Assembly (NCBI RefSeq): GCF_003063265.1
Contig: NZ_NERU01000003.1
Location: forward strand, 124,001 to 188,000
DNA length: 64,000 nt
From: Limnohabitans sp. WS1
GTDB taxonomy: Bacteria; Pseudomonadota; Gammaproteobacteria; Burkholderiales; Burkholderiaceae_C
Direction: 5' to 3'
In this document: positions 33,589-41,187 of the stretch, one piece after another
Numbering within the stretch: the first letter of the stretch is position 1
Layout of the letters: every line of letters starts with the position of its first letter
Notes under the pieces: generated by a model
Databases searched by the model: none
What the model saw: only the letters and a program-made list of their open reading frames with translations
What the model was told of the DNA's origin: nothing
Made by a program: the position numbers and the translations under genes

Positions 33589-34283
33589 TGAATTCCCTGC
33601 CCGAGGGCTACCGCGCCCTGGTCATCGGTGCCCGTGGTGCCATCGGCAGCGCTTTGCTGCTGCAGCTGCAAAACGATCCGCGCTGCGCCGCCGTGAAGGG
33701 CGTGTCGCGTGACAGCTCGCCAGGGCTTGATCTGTTGAGCGAAACCAGCATCTCCGACTGCGCCCGTGACTTGGCCTCACAAGGCCCCTTTCATCTGGTG
33801 CTGGATGCCACTGGGGCCTTGACCTTGAACGGGCGTGGCCCTGAAAAAAGGCTGGACGAATTGGAGGCGACCCATTTGCTGAGTGCCATGCACCTCAATG
33901 CCGTGGGTCCCAGTCTCTTGCTCAAACACCTTGTGCCTTTGCTGGCCCCCGGTCAACGGGTGATTTGGGGCAAGTTGTCGGCACGGGTGGGCAGCATCGA
34001 AGACAACCACAAAGGCGGCTGGTACGGTTACCGGTCGGCCAAGGCGGCGCTGAACATGTTGCTGCAAACCGCTGCCATTGAAATCGCCCGACGCAGGCCA
34101 CTGGCCGTGGTGGCCGCTTTGCAGCCTGGCACCGTGCAATCCCCGTTGAGCCAGCCCTTTGTGGGCTCAGACGCATTGCCCCCCGAACAAGCAGCCCAGC
34201 GGCTGTTGGCGGTGCTGGACGCCTTGTTGCCCACCGGTCGGGCCCAATTTGTGGACCACCTCGGTCAGCACTTGGCTTGGTGA
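33585..34283 (+). CDS. Short-chain dehydrogenase/reductase (SDR)
   Basis: A 232-residue oxidoreductase. The ATG at 33585 overlaps the stop of the SUMF1 gene. Motifs: cofactor loop VIGARGAIGSALL (a G-x-x-G-x-x-x-like variant of TGxxxGIG), VLDATGALT, a serine-containing strand VIWGKLSARVGSI and the active-site YRSAKAALNMLLQTAAIE with Tyr and Lys, then ALQPGTVQSPLS. This resembles CsgA/atypical SDRs. The substrate is unknown. Confidence 0.86.
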   Translation: MMNSLPEGYRALVIGARGAIGSALLLQLQNDPRCAAVKGVSRDSSPGLDLLSETSISDCARDLASQGPFHLVLDATGALTLNGRGPEKRLDELEATHLLSAMHLNAVGPSLLLKHLVPLLAPGQRVIWGKLSARVGSIEDNHKGGWYGYRSAKAALNMLLQTAAIEIARRRPLAVVAALQPGTVQSPLSQPFVGSDALPPEQAAQRLLAVLDALLPTGRAQFVDHLGQHLAW

Positions 34284-34777
34284 GGTGTTGGTGGGTGTCA
34301 AGCGATGAGCGTTGAGCGGGCAGGGTGCCGGGTTTTTGTAGGAGCGGCGCCCTCGCCGCGATGGACTTCGCGATGGCCTCGGATTGGCCCCACACGCCCA
34401 TTTCAAATCCCAGGCTCCATGACACCAAGGCAAAAGCACCATAGCCCAAGCCCAGGATGAGCAGGAACGAAAAAACAAGCCTTCACGCTCTTTGCCATCC
34501 GCATGTTGGACCCGTTTGAACCATGAAAAAAGTCCCGTGGGGGGACGCAGTGAGGAGGACGGCGGCATGGTTGGTGTTTTTTGGTCATGATTTTTGGATA
34601 CCAAATGCTGCATGAAATGACCGCATTCAAAAGCCCGCCCCGAGCAGCCCCCTTGACGGTTTGGCCTGTGGGTGCTTATTGAGAACACAGCAGGCAGTGC
34701 ACCAGACGCCTAGGCTCTGATGCTCAAGGCTGAACCGCCACAATCGAGCCCTGAATTTCCAAACAACAAACAAAGGG
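34284..34777. other. Gene-free gap with one REP element and a possible decayed small membrane ORF
   Basis: Apart from a REP I element at 34338-34361, no credible gene is seen in this 494-bp gap. The - strand around 34380-34510 encodes a hydrophobic stretch (SFLLILGLGYGAFALVSWSL) in one frame, with an acidic/basic lead-in (KEREGLFF) in another, separated at a T-run. That could be a frameshifted remnant of a small membrane protein, but it is weak. Confidence 0.4.
34338..34361 (+). repeat. Single REP family I element
   Basis: One copy of the palindromic element beginning GTAGGAGCGGCGCCC and ending GCCGCGA. It is the only REP I copy found outside the arrays. Confidence 0.7.
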
Positions 34778-35410
34778 ATGGATGTGACGTTTCAAACTTG
34801 GTGGCTTTTTGTCGTGATGACTTTTGTGGTGTCGGCCACACCCTGACCCAATATGCTCTTGGTCATGAGCCATGGGGCCAGATCGGGCTTGCGTGCGGCT
34901 GTCATGACCATGGCCGGTTGCATGAGCGCTTTGCTGTGCATGATGAGTCTTTCGGCCGCAGGTTTAGGCGCTTTGCTCACCCACTTTCCGGTGGTGTTTG
35001 ATGCACTGCGTTATCTGGGTGCGGCCTATTTGGCTTATTTGGGCTACAAATTGTGGGCATCGACCGTGCGCCGCCCTGAAGCAAGCCCTGCCAATGCCGA
35101 CGAGCCCATGCGCAGCGGCGCATCATTTTTCCGTCAAGGCTTGGCCGTGGCGGCCAGCAATCCCAAGGCGATCGTGTTTTGCGCGGCCTTTTTTCCTCAA
35201 TTCATCCATCCTGATCGGCCCGCCTTGGTGCAATTTGGGGTTTTGATGGCCACTTTCAGCGTCATCGAAGTCAGTTGGTACCTGATTTACGCCCTCAGTG
35301 GCCACAAGCTGTCACGCTATTTGCAGCAAACCCACGTCATCCAAAATTTCAACCGCGTCACGGGGGGCGTGTTTGTGGGCTTTGCTGCTTTGATGGCCAT
35401 CAGCCGTTGA
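34778..35410 (+). pseudogene. LysE/RhtB-family exporter interrupted by an in-frame TGA
   Basis: From the ATG at 34778 (preceded by AAGGG) the frame reads MDVTFQTWWLFVVMTFVVSA, then TP, a TGA stop at 34844-34846, then PNMLLVMSHGARSGLRA and onward to 35410 (211 codons in total counting the stop). The family motif here is normally SATPGPNMLLVMSHG, so the TGA replaces the conserved Gly of PGPN, a one-base GGA to TGA change. Everything downstream is intact (several membrane segments, FRQGLAVAASNPKAIVFCAAFFPQF). A shorter product starting at Met26 (34853) would lack the first membrane helix. This could be a real nonsense mutation or a sequencing error. The function would have been amino-acid export. 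Confidence 0.85.
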
Positions 35411-35591
35411 AGCCACGCTCTGTACATGGGCTCGGGTTTACCCCCGGTAACTGTGCGTCAAGCTGTGGATAAGCCCATGAACAAGCCTTGAAACCCGCAC
35501 CCCTGTTGGTCTGGCGGGGTGTGCTCAATGATTAAGCAGGCCCTCCAATGTGGGCCTGATGGTGTCGACTTGCAGGTCGATGCCTTTCAGA

Positions 35592-37517
35592 TCAGCCCAG
35601 GGCCCGGGCGATTTTGTGGCGCGGCACGGTGGTTTTGGGGCACTGGCCTTTGGGCAGTTCAAACCACTGGCGCACATCGTTGTCCACCCCCACGCCGTGC
35701 ATGAAGTTGTAGATGGCTTTTTTCAGGCCCTGGCCCAGCAGGTCGTGGTCCACACCGGGGGGCATGCGGGTGGGGTCGACAAAGCCCACGTCGTTTTTGG
35801 CAAAAGTGCCCTCGGTCAGGGGCAGCAGTGTCACGCCGTAAGCCTCGGGGTTTTGCCCTACGGGCGAATGCACGGTGCAGACAAAGCGGTGAAAAAAGCC
35901 GCTGTGGATGCAGCCGTTTTCAAACAGCTGGCGCACGTATTCGAGCGCGTCCACCGTGTCTTGCACGGTCTGTGTGGGAAAGCCGTACATCAGGTAGGCG
36001 TGCACCAGCACGCCCGCATCGGCAAAACCTTTGGTGACTTGCGCCACCTGCTCGACCGAGACGCCTTTTTTCATGAGCTGAAGCAATCGGTCGGAGGCGA
36101 CTTCGAGCCCGCCTGACATGGCAATGCAGCCGCTTTGGGCCAGCAAGTCGCACAGCTCGGGGGTGAAGGTTTTCTCAAATCGGATGTTGCCCCACCACGA
36201 GATTTGAACGCCACGGCGCAGAAGTTCTTCGGCCAGGGCCTTCAGGGCTTTGGGCGGCGCGGCTTCGTCCACAAAGTGAAAGCCGGTCTGGCCTGTTTCG
36301 GCCACGATTTGCTCGATGCGGTCCACCAGGGTGCTGGCCTGCGCGGTCTCGTAGCGGCTGATGTAGTCCAGGCTCACATCGCAAAAGCTGCACTTCTTCC
36401 AGTAGCAGCCGTGCGCCACGGTGAGTTTGTTCCATCGCCCGTCACTCCACAACCGGTTCATCGGGTTGAGCATGTCCAGCAAGGACAGGTATTTGTGCAG
36501 CGGCAGGCCATCCCAAGTGGCCGTGCCCACCTCCTCAAACGGGATGTCGGGCTCTTGCATATTGATGTACTGCACCTGACCTGCGTCGTTGCGCACAAAG
36601 GTGCGCTGCAGGCGTTGCATGCTGCGCTGGCCTTGCAGGTGCTCGATCAGGCTCAGCAGCGGTCGCTCGCCGCCGTCGAGCGTGACGAAATCCACATGCT
36701 CAAACACGCGGGCGTCTTTGAGCTCACGCAACTCGGTGTTCACAAAGCCACCGCCCAAACCAATGTGGATGTGAGGGTGCGAGCGCTTGATGCACTGGGC
36801 GATGCGAAACGCCGCATAGACCGAACCGGGAAAGGGCACCGACAGCAGCACCAGCGTGGGCTGGTGGCGCTCAACGGCCTGCAATGCCAAACGCTCCAGC
36901 GTGCTGTCGATCAAATTGGGTGGCTCGGCCAGTGCTTCGGCCAGCGCGTCAAAGCTGGGCTGGCTGGCGGCTAAGCGTTCGGCGTAGCGCACGAACTCAA
37001 AGCCTTCGTCCACGGCGTCGCGCAGCACATCGGCCACATCGTTCAGGTACAGCGTGGCCAGGTGCCGGGCGCGGTCGGTCTGGCCCAAAGCGCCAAAAGC
37101 CCAGCCAATGGGGTCGCCCGTACCATCGTCCTCATAAGCGTCGAGTGCTGCAAAGCGCGGGCCTTCGGGCAAAAAGCCCCGGCCAGCGATGCGGTGGCTC
37201 AGCGTGCTGTCGCGGCCCTGCAAAAAGGCGATCACCGGGTCGATGCTGACAGCGTAGTCGTTGAAGTGGTCGAGGAAAAAGTTCACCGGACCCGAGCGCT
37301 CTTCGACAGGCAAGGCCAACGCTGCATCGCGCAGCTCGGTCAGCCCTTTTTTGTTCAGCAAGGCCAGCACGGTGGCCAGCGCCAAGTCAACTTGTGCCGC
37401 ATCAAAACCCCGCGAACGCAAAAAACCCGTCAGGTAGGCCGTGGACGGGTAGGGCGTGTTGAGCTGCGTCATCGGCGGGATGAGGCTGAGCACTTTGAAC
37501 GGGGTGGGGCTGGGCAT
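35592..37517 (-). CDS. B12-binding-like radical SAM protein
   Basis: A 641-residue cytoplasmic protein. The N-terminal half includes a cobalamin-binding-like region (LVLLSVPFPGSVYAAFRIAQ, IGLGGGFVNTEL). The radical SAM core has the cluster motif HGCYWKKCSFCD with Cys371, Cys376 and Cys379, that is CX4CX2C in place of the usual CX3CX2C, followed by FHFVDEAAPPKALKALAEEL, SWWGNIRFEKTF, GCIAMSGGLEVASDRLL and LMYGFPTQTVQDT. A similar CYW-G/K-K-C-T/S-F-C spacing is seen in RiPP-maturation and BchE-like radical SAM proteins. The product is unknown. It stands alone with no precursor-peptide gene seen nearby. Confidence 0.88.
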   Translation of the reverse strand: MPSPTPFKVLSLIPPMTQLNTPYPSTAYLTGFLRSRGFDAAQVDLALATVLALLNKKGLTELRDAALALPVEERSGPVNFFLDHFNDYAVSIDPVIAFLQGRDSTLSHRIAGRGFLPEGPRFAALDAYEDDGTGDPIGWAFGALGQTDRARHLATLYLNDVADVLRDAVDEGFEFVRYAERLAASQPSFDALAEALAEPPNLIDSTLERLALQAVERHQPTLVLLSVPFPGSVYAAFRIAQCIKRSHPHIHIGLGGGFVNTELRELKDARVFEHVDFVTLDGGERPLLSLIEHLQGQRSMQRLQRTFVRNDAGQVQYINMQEPDIPFEEVGTATWDGLPLHKYLSLLDMLNPMNRLWSDGRWNKLTVAHGCYWKKCSFCDVSLDYISRYETAQASTLVDRIEQIVAETGQTGFHFVDEAAPPKALKALAEELLRRGVQISWWGNIRFEKTFTPELCDLLAQSGCIAMSGGLEVASDRLLQLMKKGVSVEQVAQVTKGFADAGVLVHAYLMYGFPTQTVQDTVDALEYVRQLFENGCIHSGFFHRFVCTVHSPVGQNPEAYGVTLLPLTEGTFAKNDVGFVDPTRMPPGVDHDLLGQGLKKAIYNFMHGVGVDNDVRQWFELPKGQCPKTTVPRHKIARALG

Positions 37518-37637
37518 CAGGCGGACGGTTTTTGATTGGGTGGGATGATTATCGACGGATGAAGCCCCTTCTTGTATTGGGCCGCAGGGGCGTTAACATT
37601 CAGCCGCTCTTCTCGCCTTATCCCAGCTGTTTTTCAA

Positions 37638-38813
37638 ATGAACCCCTTGCCCGAAGCGACTCAAGGCGCTGCCATCTCTCTGTCCGCCTTGATGGTTCAG
37701 CCCCCCGGTCTTGCCCCACCCACGCCCGCGCAGCAGCGCTTCAACGCTTTGCTGGCCCGCATCGAGCAGCTTTCGGGTCACATCGAGCGGCTGCAGACGT
37801 GGTCGGACCGGCACCGTTATGCGCACATTCAGGCCCTGCGCGAATCGGTGCAGCAGGCGCAGACGCACCGCAAAAGCCTGCTGCTCTTTGTGCATGAACG
37901 CCTGCAGACGGCAGACTTCACCGACCGCCAGCAACGCATGGCCAGGGGACTGGTGCGCGGTTTGATCGATCAACTGACCGCCAGTGCCGACCCGCAAGTG
38001 CAGGCCCTGGCCGATTTGTATGTGAGCGAAGTGGACACCCAAGAAGCAGCACAAGAGCAGGCCGAGGCGGCGCAGCGCTTGCGCGAACGCATCGAAGAAG
38101 CGCTGGGCCAGCCCCTGAACAAACCCAAGCAATACCAGACGCCCGAGGAGATGATGCAGGCGGGCATGCGCCAGTGGCAACAACAGCAAGAGGCCGACGA
38201 GGCCCGCAAATCGGCCAAACGGGCGGCCCGCAAGGCGCAAAAAGATGCGCAAAAGAAAAATGCAGCGGCAGAAAAAGGCGAAATACCCCCTGAAGCCTTG
38301 CGTGCAGCCGATGCCCAAAGTGCCATCCGCACGATATTCAGGCAGCTGGCCAGCGCACTGCATCCGGATCGTGAGCCGGATGAACAAGAACGTCTGCGCA
38401 AAACCGGTCTGATGAGCGAGGTCAATGCCGCTTATGAAAAAAACGACCTGACCACCTTGTTGCGCCTGCAAATGCAGGTGACACAGGTCAATCCGCAAAG
38501 TGCAGCACGCATGGCCGACGACAAGTTGATGGCCATGTCCGTGTTGCTCAAAGAGCAGGTCGCGGCATTGGAAGAAGATTTGGACCAGTTGCAAAGCCGC
38601 TTGAGTCGTGAGTTGTGCGTGCCCGTGCTGGCTCAAGCCGACGAATCAGCGATGACCCAGTCGTTGCAGCGCCTTCAGGCCGATCAGCGCCACATCACGG
38701 ACAGCTTGGAGGCCGATCTGCGCCGCATTCAAAACGATGCTGCGCTCAAGCGCTGGCTCAAAGAACAGTGGCAGTTGGCCAAAGTCCAAGTTCAGGACAG
38801 AGACGACTTTTGA
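37638..38813 (+). CDS. DnaJ-like protein with a central HPD motif and coiled coils
   Basis: A 391-residue, very hydrophilic and mostly helical protein starting at the ATG at 37638. A J-domain-like segment at about residues 230-275 contains HPDRE (His242-Pro243-Asp244), flanked by IRTIFRQLASAL and LRKTGLMSEVNAAYEKNDLTTLL, which matches J-domain helices II to IV. The rest is coiled coil with Lys/Ala-rich stretches (ADEARKSAKRAARKAQKDAQ). J-proteins stimulate Hsp70 ATPase; an Hsp70 gene is not in the window. The protein may be a specialised cochaperone. A dyad overlaps the stop codon. Confidence 0.75.
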   Translation: MNPLPEATQGAAISLSALMVQPPGLAPPTPAQQRFNALLARIEQLSGHIERLQTWSDRHRYAHIQALRESVQQAQTHRKSLLLFVHERLQTADFTDRQQRMARGLVRGLIDQLTASADPQVQALADLYVSEVDTQEAAQEQAEAAQRLRERIEEALGQPLNKPKQYQTPEEMMQAGMRQWQQQQEADEARKSAKRAARKAQKDAQKKNAAAEKGEIPPEALRAADAQSAIRTIFRQLASALHPDREPDEQERLRKTGLMSEVNAAYEKNDLTTLLRLQMQVTQVNPQSAARMADDKLMAMSVLLKEQVAALEEDLDQLQSRLSRELCVPVLAQADESAMTQSLQRLQADQRHITDSLEADLRRIQNDAALKRWLKEQWQLAKVQVQDRDDF

Positions 38814-38827
38814 CAGACCGTCTGTCA
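38811..38827. promoter_or_regulatory. Dyad TGACAGAC-C-GTCTGTCA at the end of the DnaJ-like gene
   Basis: A near-perfect palindrome with a one-base centre that includes the stop codon. It is too tight for a hairpin loop and could be an operator for a downstream gene. The gap 38828-39100 is AT-rich and shows no gene. Confidence 0.3.
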
Positions 38828-39100
38828 GTCAAGTCAGCGGCCATTGAGCCTGTTTGAGGTGCTTGCGACTGCGCTTGTCTGATGAGACGGTGGGTCAACG
38901 CACAGACTGGGGGGCAGTTTCGTGGTTTCATGGCTTTGATGGTGATTTTTGCGCACGAAATAATCACGTTTAAAAATATAGGATGATTTAAATCAATATT
39001 GATTTGAATATTATATATTTGTTAAGCTTTATTATCATGAATAAAATTCATAAATTAACCCATGTTAAAATAAAATTTCTCTTTATTTAAAAGCCACCAA

Positions 39101-39730
39101 ATGAAATTCAAAAATATTAATTCAATGTTGTTTCTTGTCGCCGCTCTGACCGCAGGCCATGCTGCGGCCCAAAGCACCCATTTCTCGGGTTGGTCCGCTG
39201 CCCTTGGTGGCTCGGTGGTCGACGGCAATTTGAAAATCAATGAACTGAACCAAGGCCAGGCAGGCAATCTGGGTCGGACAAAAATTGTTGCCACTTTTGA
39301 TGTCGGCTACAGCCTGCCACTCAACGATCAATGGGCGCTGGGCATGGGAGCGACCTACGACCTCAGTGAATCCAGAATTCTTGATGTGGTGTTGCTCAAC
39401 GGCAAGGTGAAAAATCACAACTCTTTGTACCTGCAGCCTACACTTTTGCTGACGCCGAACACCGCAGCTTTTGCCAAAGTGGGTTACCACTCAGCCGTTC
39501 TTGTGGGTGAAGGGGGTCTGTTCTCTCAGAACGGTGGTTTCAGTGAATCTATCCACGGCACTGGTTTGGGCTTGGGTCTCAAGTCTTACATCAACAATGA
39601 TGTTTTTGTCCAATTTGAAGTGCTGTCAACCAAATTCAAATCAAAAGCGGTGTCATTGGGGGATGCTTTGACGCCCGCCAAAGCCAGCATGACGTCAATG
39701 AATGTGTCCCTCGGTTACCAATTCAATTGA
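39101..39730 (+). CDS. Small outer-membrane beta-barrel protein, unassigned family
   Basis: A 209-residue exported protein with a signal peptide (about 1-23, ending AAAQ). Alternating strands (FSGWSAALGGSVVDGNLKIN, KIVATFDVGYSLPLNDQWAL, GMGATYDLSESRI, TGLGLGLKSYINNDVFVQFE) and the C-terminal SLGYQFN (aromatic end) fit a porin-like or OmpW-like eight-strand barrel. It resembles general porin-like barrels of Burkholderiales but no family is certain. Flanking DNA is AT-rich compared with the rest of the window, which may mean horizontal transfer. A strong terminator follows 90 bp later. Confidence 0.7.
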   Translation: MKFKNINSMLFLVAALTAGHAAAQSTHFSGWSAALGGSVVDGNLKINELNQGQAGNLGRTKIVATFDVGYSLPLNDQWALGMGATYDLSESRILDVVLLNGKVKNHNSLYLQPTLLLTPNTAAFAKVGYHSAVLVGEGGLFSQNGGFSESIHGTGLGLGLKSYINNDVFVQFEVLSTKFKSKAVSLGDALTPAKASMTSMNVSLGYQFN

Positions 39731-39817
39731 ATATTTTCAATGATCCATCAAGGTTGAATTTGAAATATCAAATATGAATTTGCTGCAGTAAATTTTTGAT
39801 TTTTTTAATCTTGACAG

Positions 39818-39853
39818 AGCCATCTGATGCCCAAGCGTCAGATGGCTTTTTTA
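39818..39853 (+). terminator. Strong intrinsic terminator
   Basis: Stem AGCCATCTGATGC with loop CCAA and a near-perfect complementary arm (one G-T wobble), followed by a run of T. It ends the beta-barrel transcript. Confidence 0.85.
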
Positions 39854-40110
39854 TTGTGGTGCCGAGTCTCTTGCAAATAGACGTGATTGCAATAAAAAAT
39901 GCATATCCACTGATTTTTTATATTTTGATAATTTATGGGGGGTTGCAATCTTCAAGCCAACAAGGCATGGCCGTGGTTCGACCCATCCATGGCGTGATGC
40001 CATCGATATGATCAAAGGTTGCACATATTTACATACTTAATATTGTTAAAACTGATTATTAGAGTACGCTTTTTAGCGCGTTTACAACGAGGCATCCTCA
40101 CGCATCATTG

Positions 40111-40139
40111 TGTCATCGGGTGACAGATGAATTAGTCAC
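40111..40139. promoter_or_regulatory. Candidate operator dyad upstream of the OmpA/adhesin run
   Basis: TGTCA and TGACA (40111-40115, 40121-40125) and GTGAC and GTCAC (40120-40124, 40135-40139) form two overlapping inverted repeats, about 43-70 bp upstream of the ATG at 40182. Confidence 0.3.
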
Positions 40140-40181
40140 TCTAAGTTTCTGAATTGACACAAGTTTTTTGAGGTGACCCTT

Positions 40182-41141
40182 ATGAAAATTTTTTCTAAAC
40201 CGTTGAATCAGTGGTTGATTGGCTTGTCCGTGGCGGCTTTGTCACCGTTGGCCTTGGCCCAATCGGGGGCCACCCGGGTGGTCATCGACTCATTTGGCGA
40301 GCCCTACGCCACGGCGCCTTTGGCCCCGGTCAACCAAACCCGTGTTTTGGTTTACCGTAACTTGCAAGGGGTATCTCAACAACCGGTGAACATTTACCTC
40401 AATGGCCAATACCATGCGTCTTTGCTGCGCGGTGGCTACACCGAGTTTTGTGCAGAACCGGGCAACGTCAGCATCAAAGCTGCGCTGGATGATGCATCCC
40501 GCCTGCATTTGAGCAAACAAGACGGTGGACAGCGCCTGAACATGCAAGTCGGGCAGACCTTGTTCCTGAAGGTCGACGAGGCCGGACAGCCCGGTATTGC
40601 CGTGCTCAGCATGCCGGCATCGCAAGCCAATGCCGAAATGTCCAACACGCGACGTCAAATCCACACCATTTCCCGCGCCAAGGCCGCGCTCACCTGTGGC
40701 GAACCGGGCAAGGCCGCAGTGGCTCCGCCTCCTCCACCCCCCCCACGTCCACCGGCACCACGCGAATACGCGCTTGAAACCGATGCCCTGTTCGAGTTTG
40801 GCAAGGCCGAGTTGCGTGCCTCTGGCTTCAATGCCATTGAGGCCTTGGTGCAGCGCCTCAATCAAGACTATTCCTCGGTCGATCGCATCCGTGTGGTGGG
40901 TTACACCGATGCCATTGGCTCGGTTCAGATCAACAAAAAATTGTCACAGCAACGCGCCGATGTGGTCGCTCGACAAATTTCTGCCCGCAACGTCAAGCCG
41001 ACCCGAGGCATCGAAGCCGAAGGTCGAGGCTCCATCGAATTGAGCAAAACGGGTTGCAGAAACGAGCCCACACCTGAAAACAAAATTTGCCACGCACCCA
41101 ACAGACGCGTTGTGGTGGTCATCACTGGCGCACGCCGATAA
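40182..41141 (+). CDS. OmpA-family protein with a novel N-terminal domain, upstream of the adhesin
   Basis: A 319-residue exported protein; the ATG at 40182 has GAGGTGA 6 bases upstream. The signal peptide ends near residue 26 (LALAQ). Residues about 45-170 form a domain of unknown type (VLVYRNLQGVSQQPVNIYLN, GGYTEFCAEPGNVSIKAALDD), probably beta-rich. After a Pro-rich hinge (PPPPPPPRPPAP) comes the peptidoglycan-binding OmpA domain (ALFEFGKAELRASGF, VVGYTDAIGSVQINKKLSQQRADVVARQ, RRVVVVI). It precedes the adhesin by 46 bp and is the first gene of an apparent five-gene run, so it may anchor the adhesin or its secretion complex to the wall. Confidence 0.85.
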   Translation: MKIFSKPLNQWLIGLSVAALSPLALAQSGATRVVIDSFGEPYATAPLAPVNQTRVLVYRNLQGVSQQPVNIYLNGQYHASLLRGGYTEFCAEPGNVSIKAALDDASRLHLSKQDGGQRLNMQVGQTLFLKVDEAGQPGIAVLSMPASQANAEMSNTRRQIHTISRAKAALTCGEPGKAAVAPPPPPPPRPPAPREYALETDALFEFGKAELRASGFNAIEALVQRLNQDYSSVDRIRVVGYTDAIGSVQINKKLSQQRADVVARQISARNVKPTRGIEAEGRGSIELSKTGCRNEPTPENKICHAPNRRVVVVITGARR

Positions 41142-41187
41142 GTTCAACCGGCCCCATTCATTAACCTTATTTTGACTGTCACACATC

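Larger units (their letters stand above)
39731..40181. other. AT-rich intergenic region with a terminator and a possible operator
   Basis: No gene is credible here. It contains a terminator at 39818-39853. A paired dyad occurs at 40111-40139 (TGTCA-N5-TGACA, and GTGAC-N10-GTCAC overlapping it), upstream of the OmpA-like gene. No known riboswitch was recognised. Confidence 0.5.

Noticed and set aside
39731..40181. Considered as a cyclic-di-GMP riboswitch upstream of the OmpA/adhesin run
   Set aside because: The conserved GEMM core was not found.
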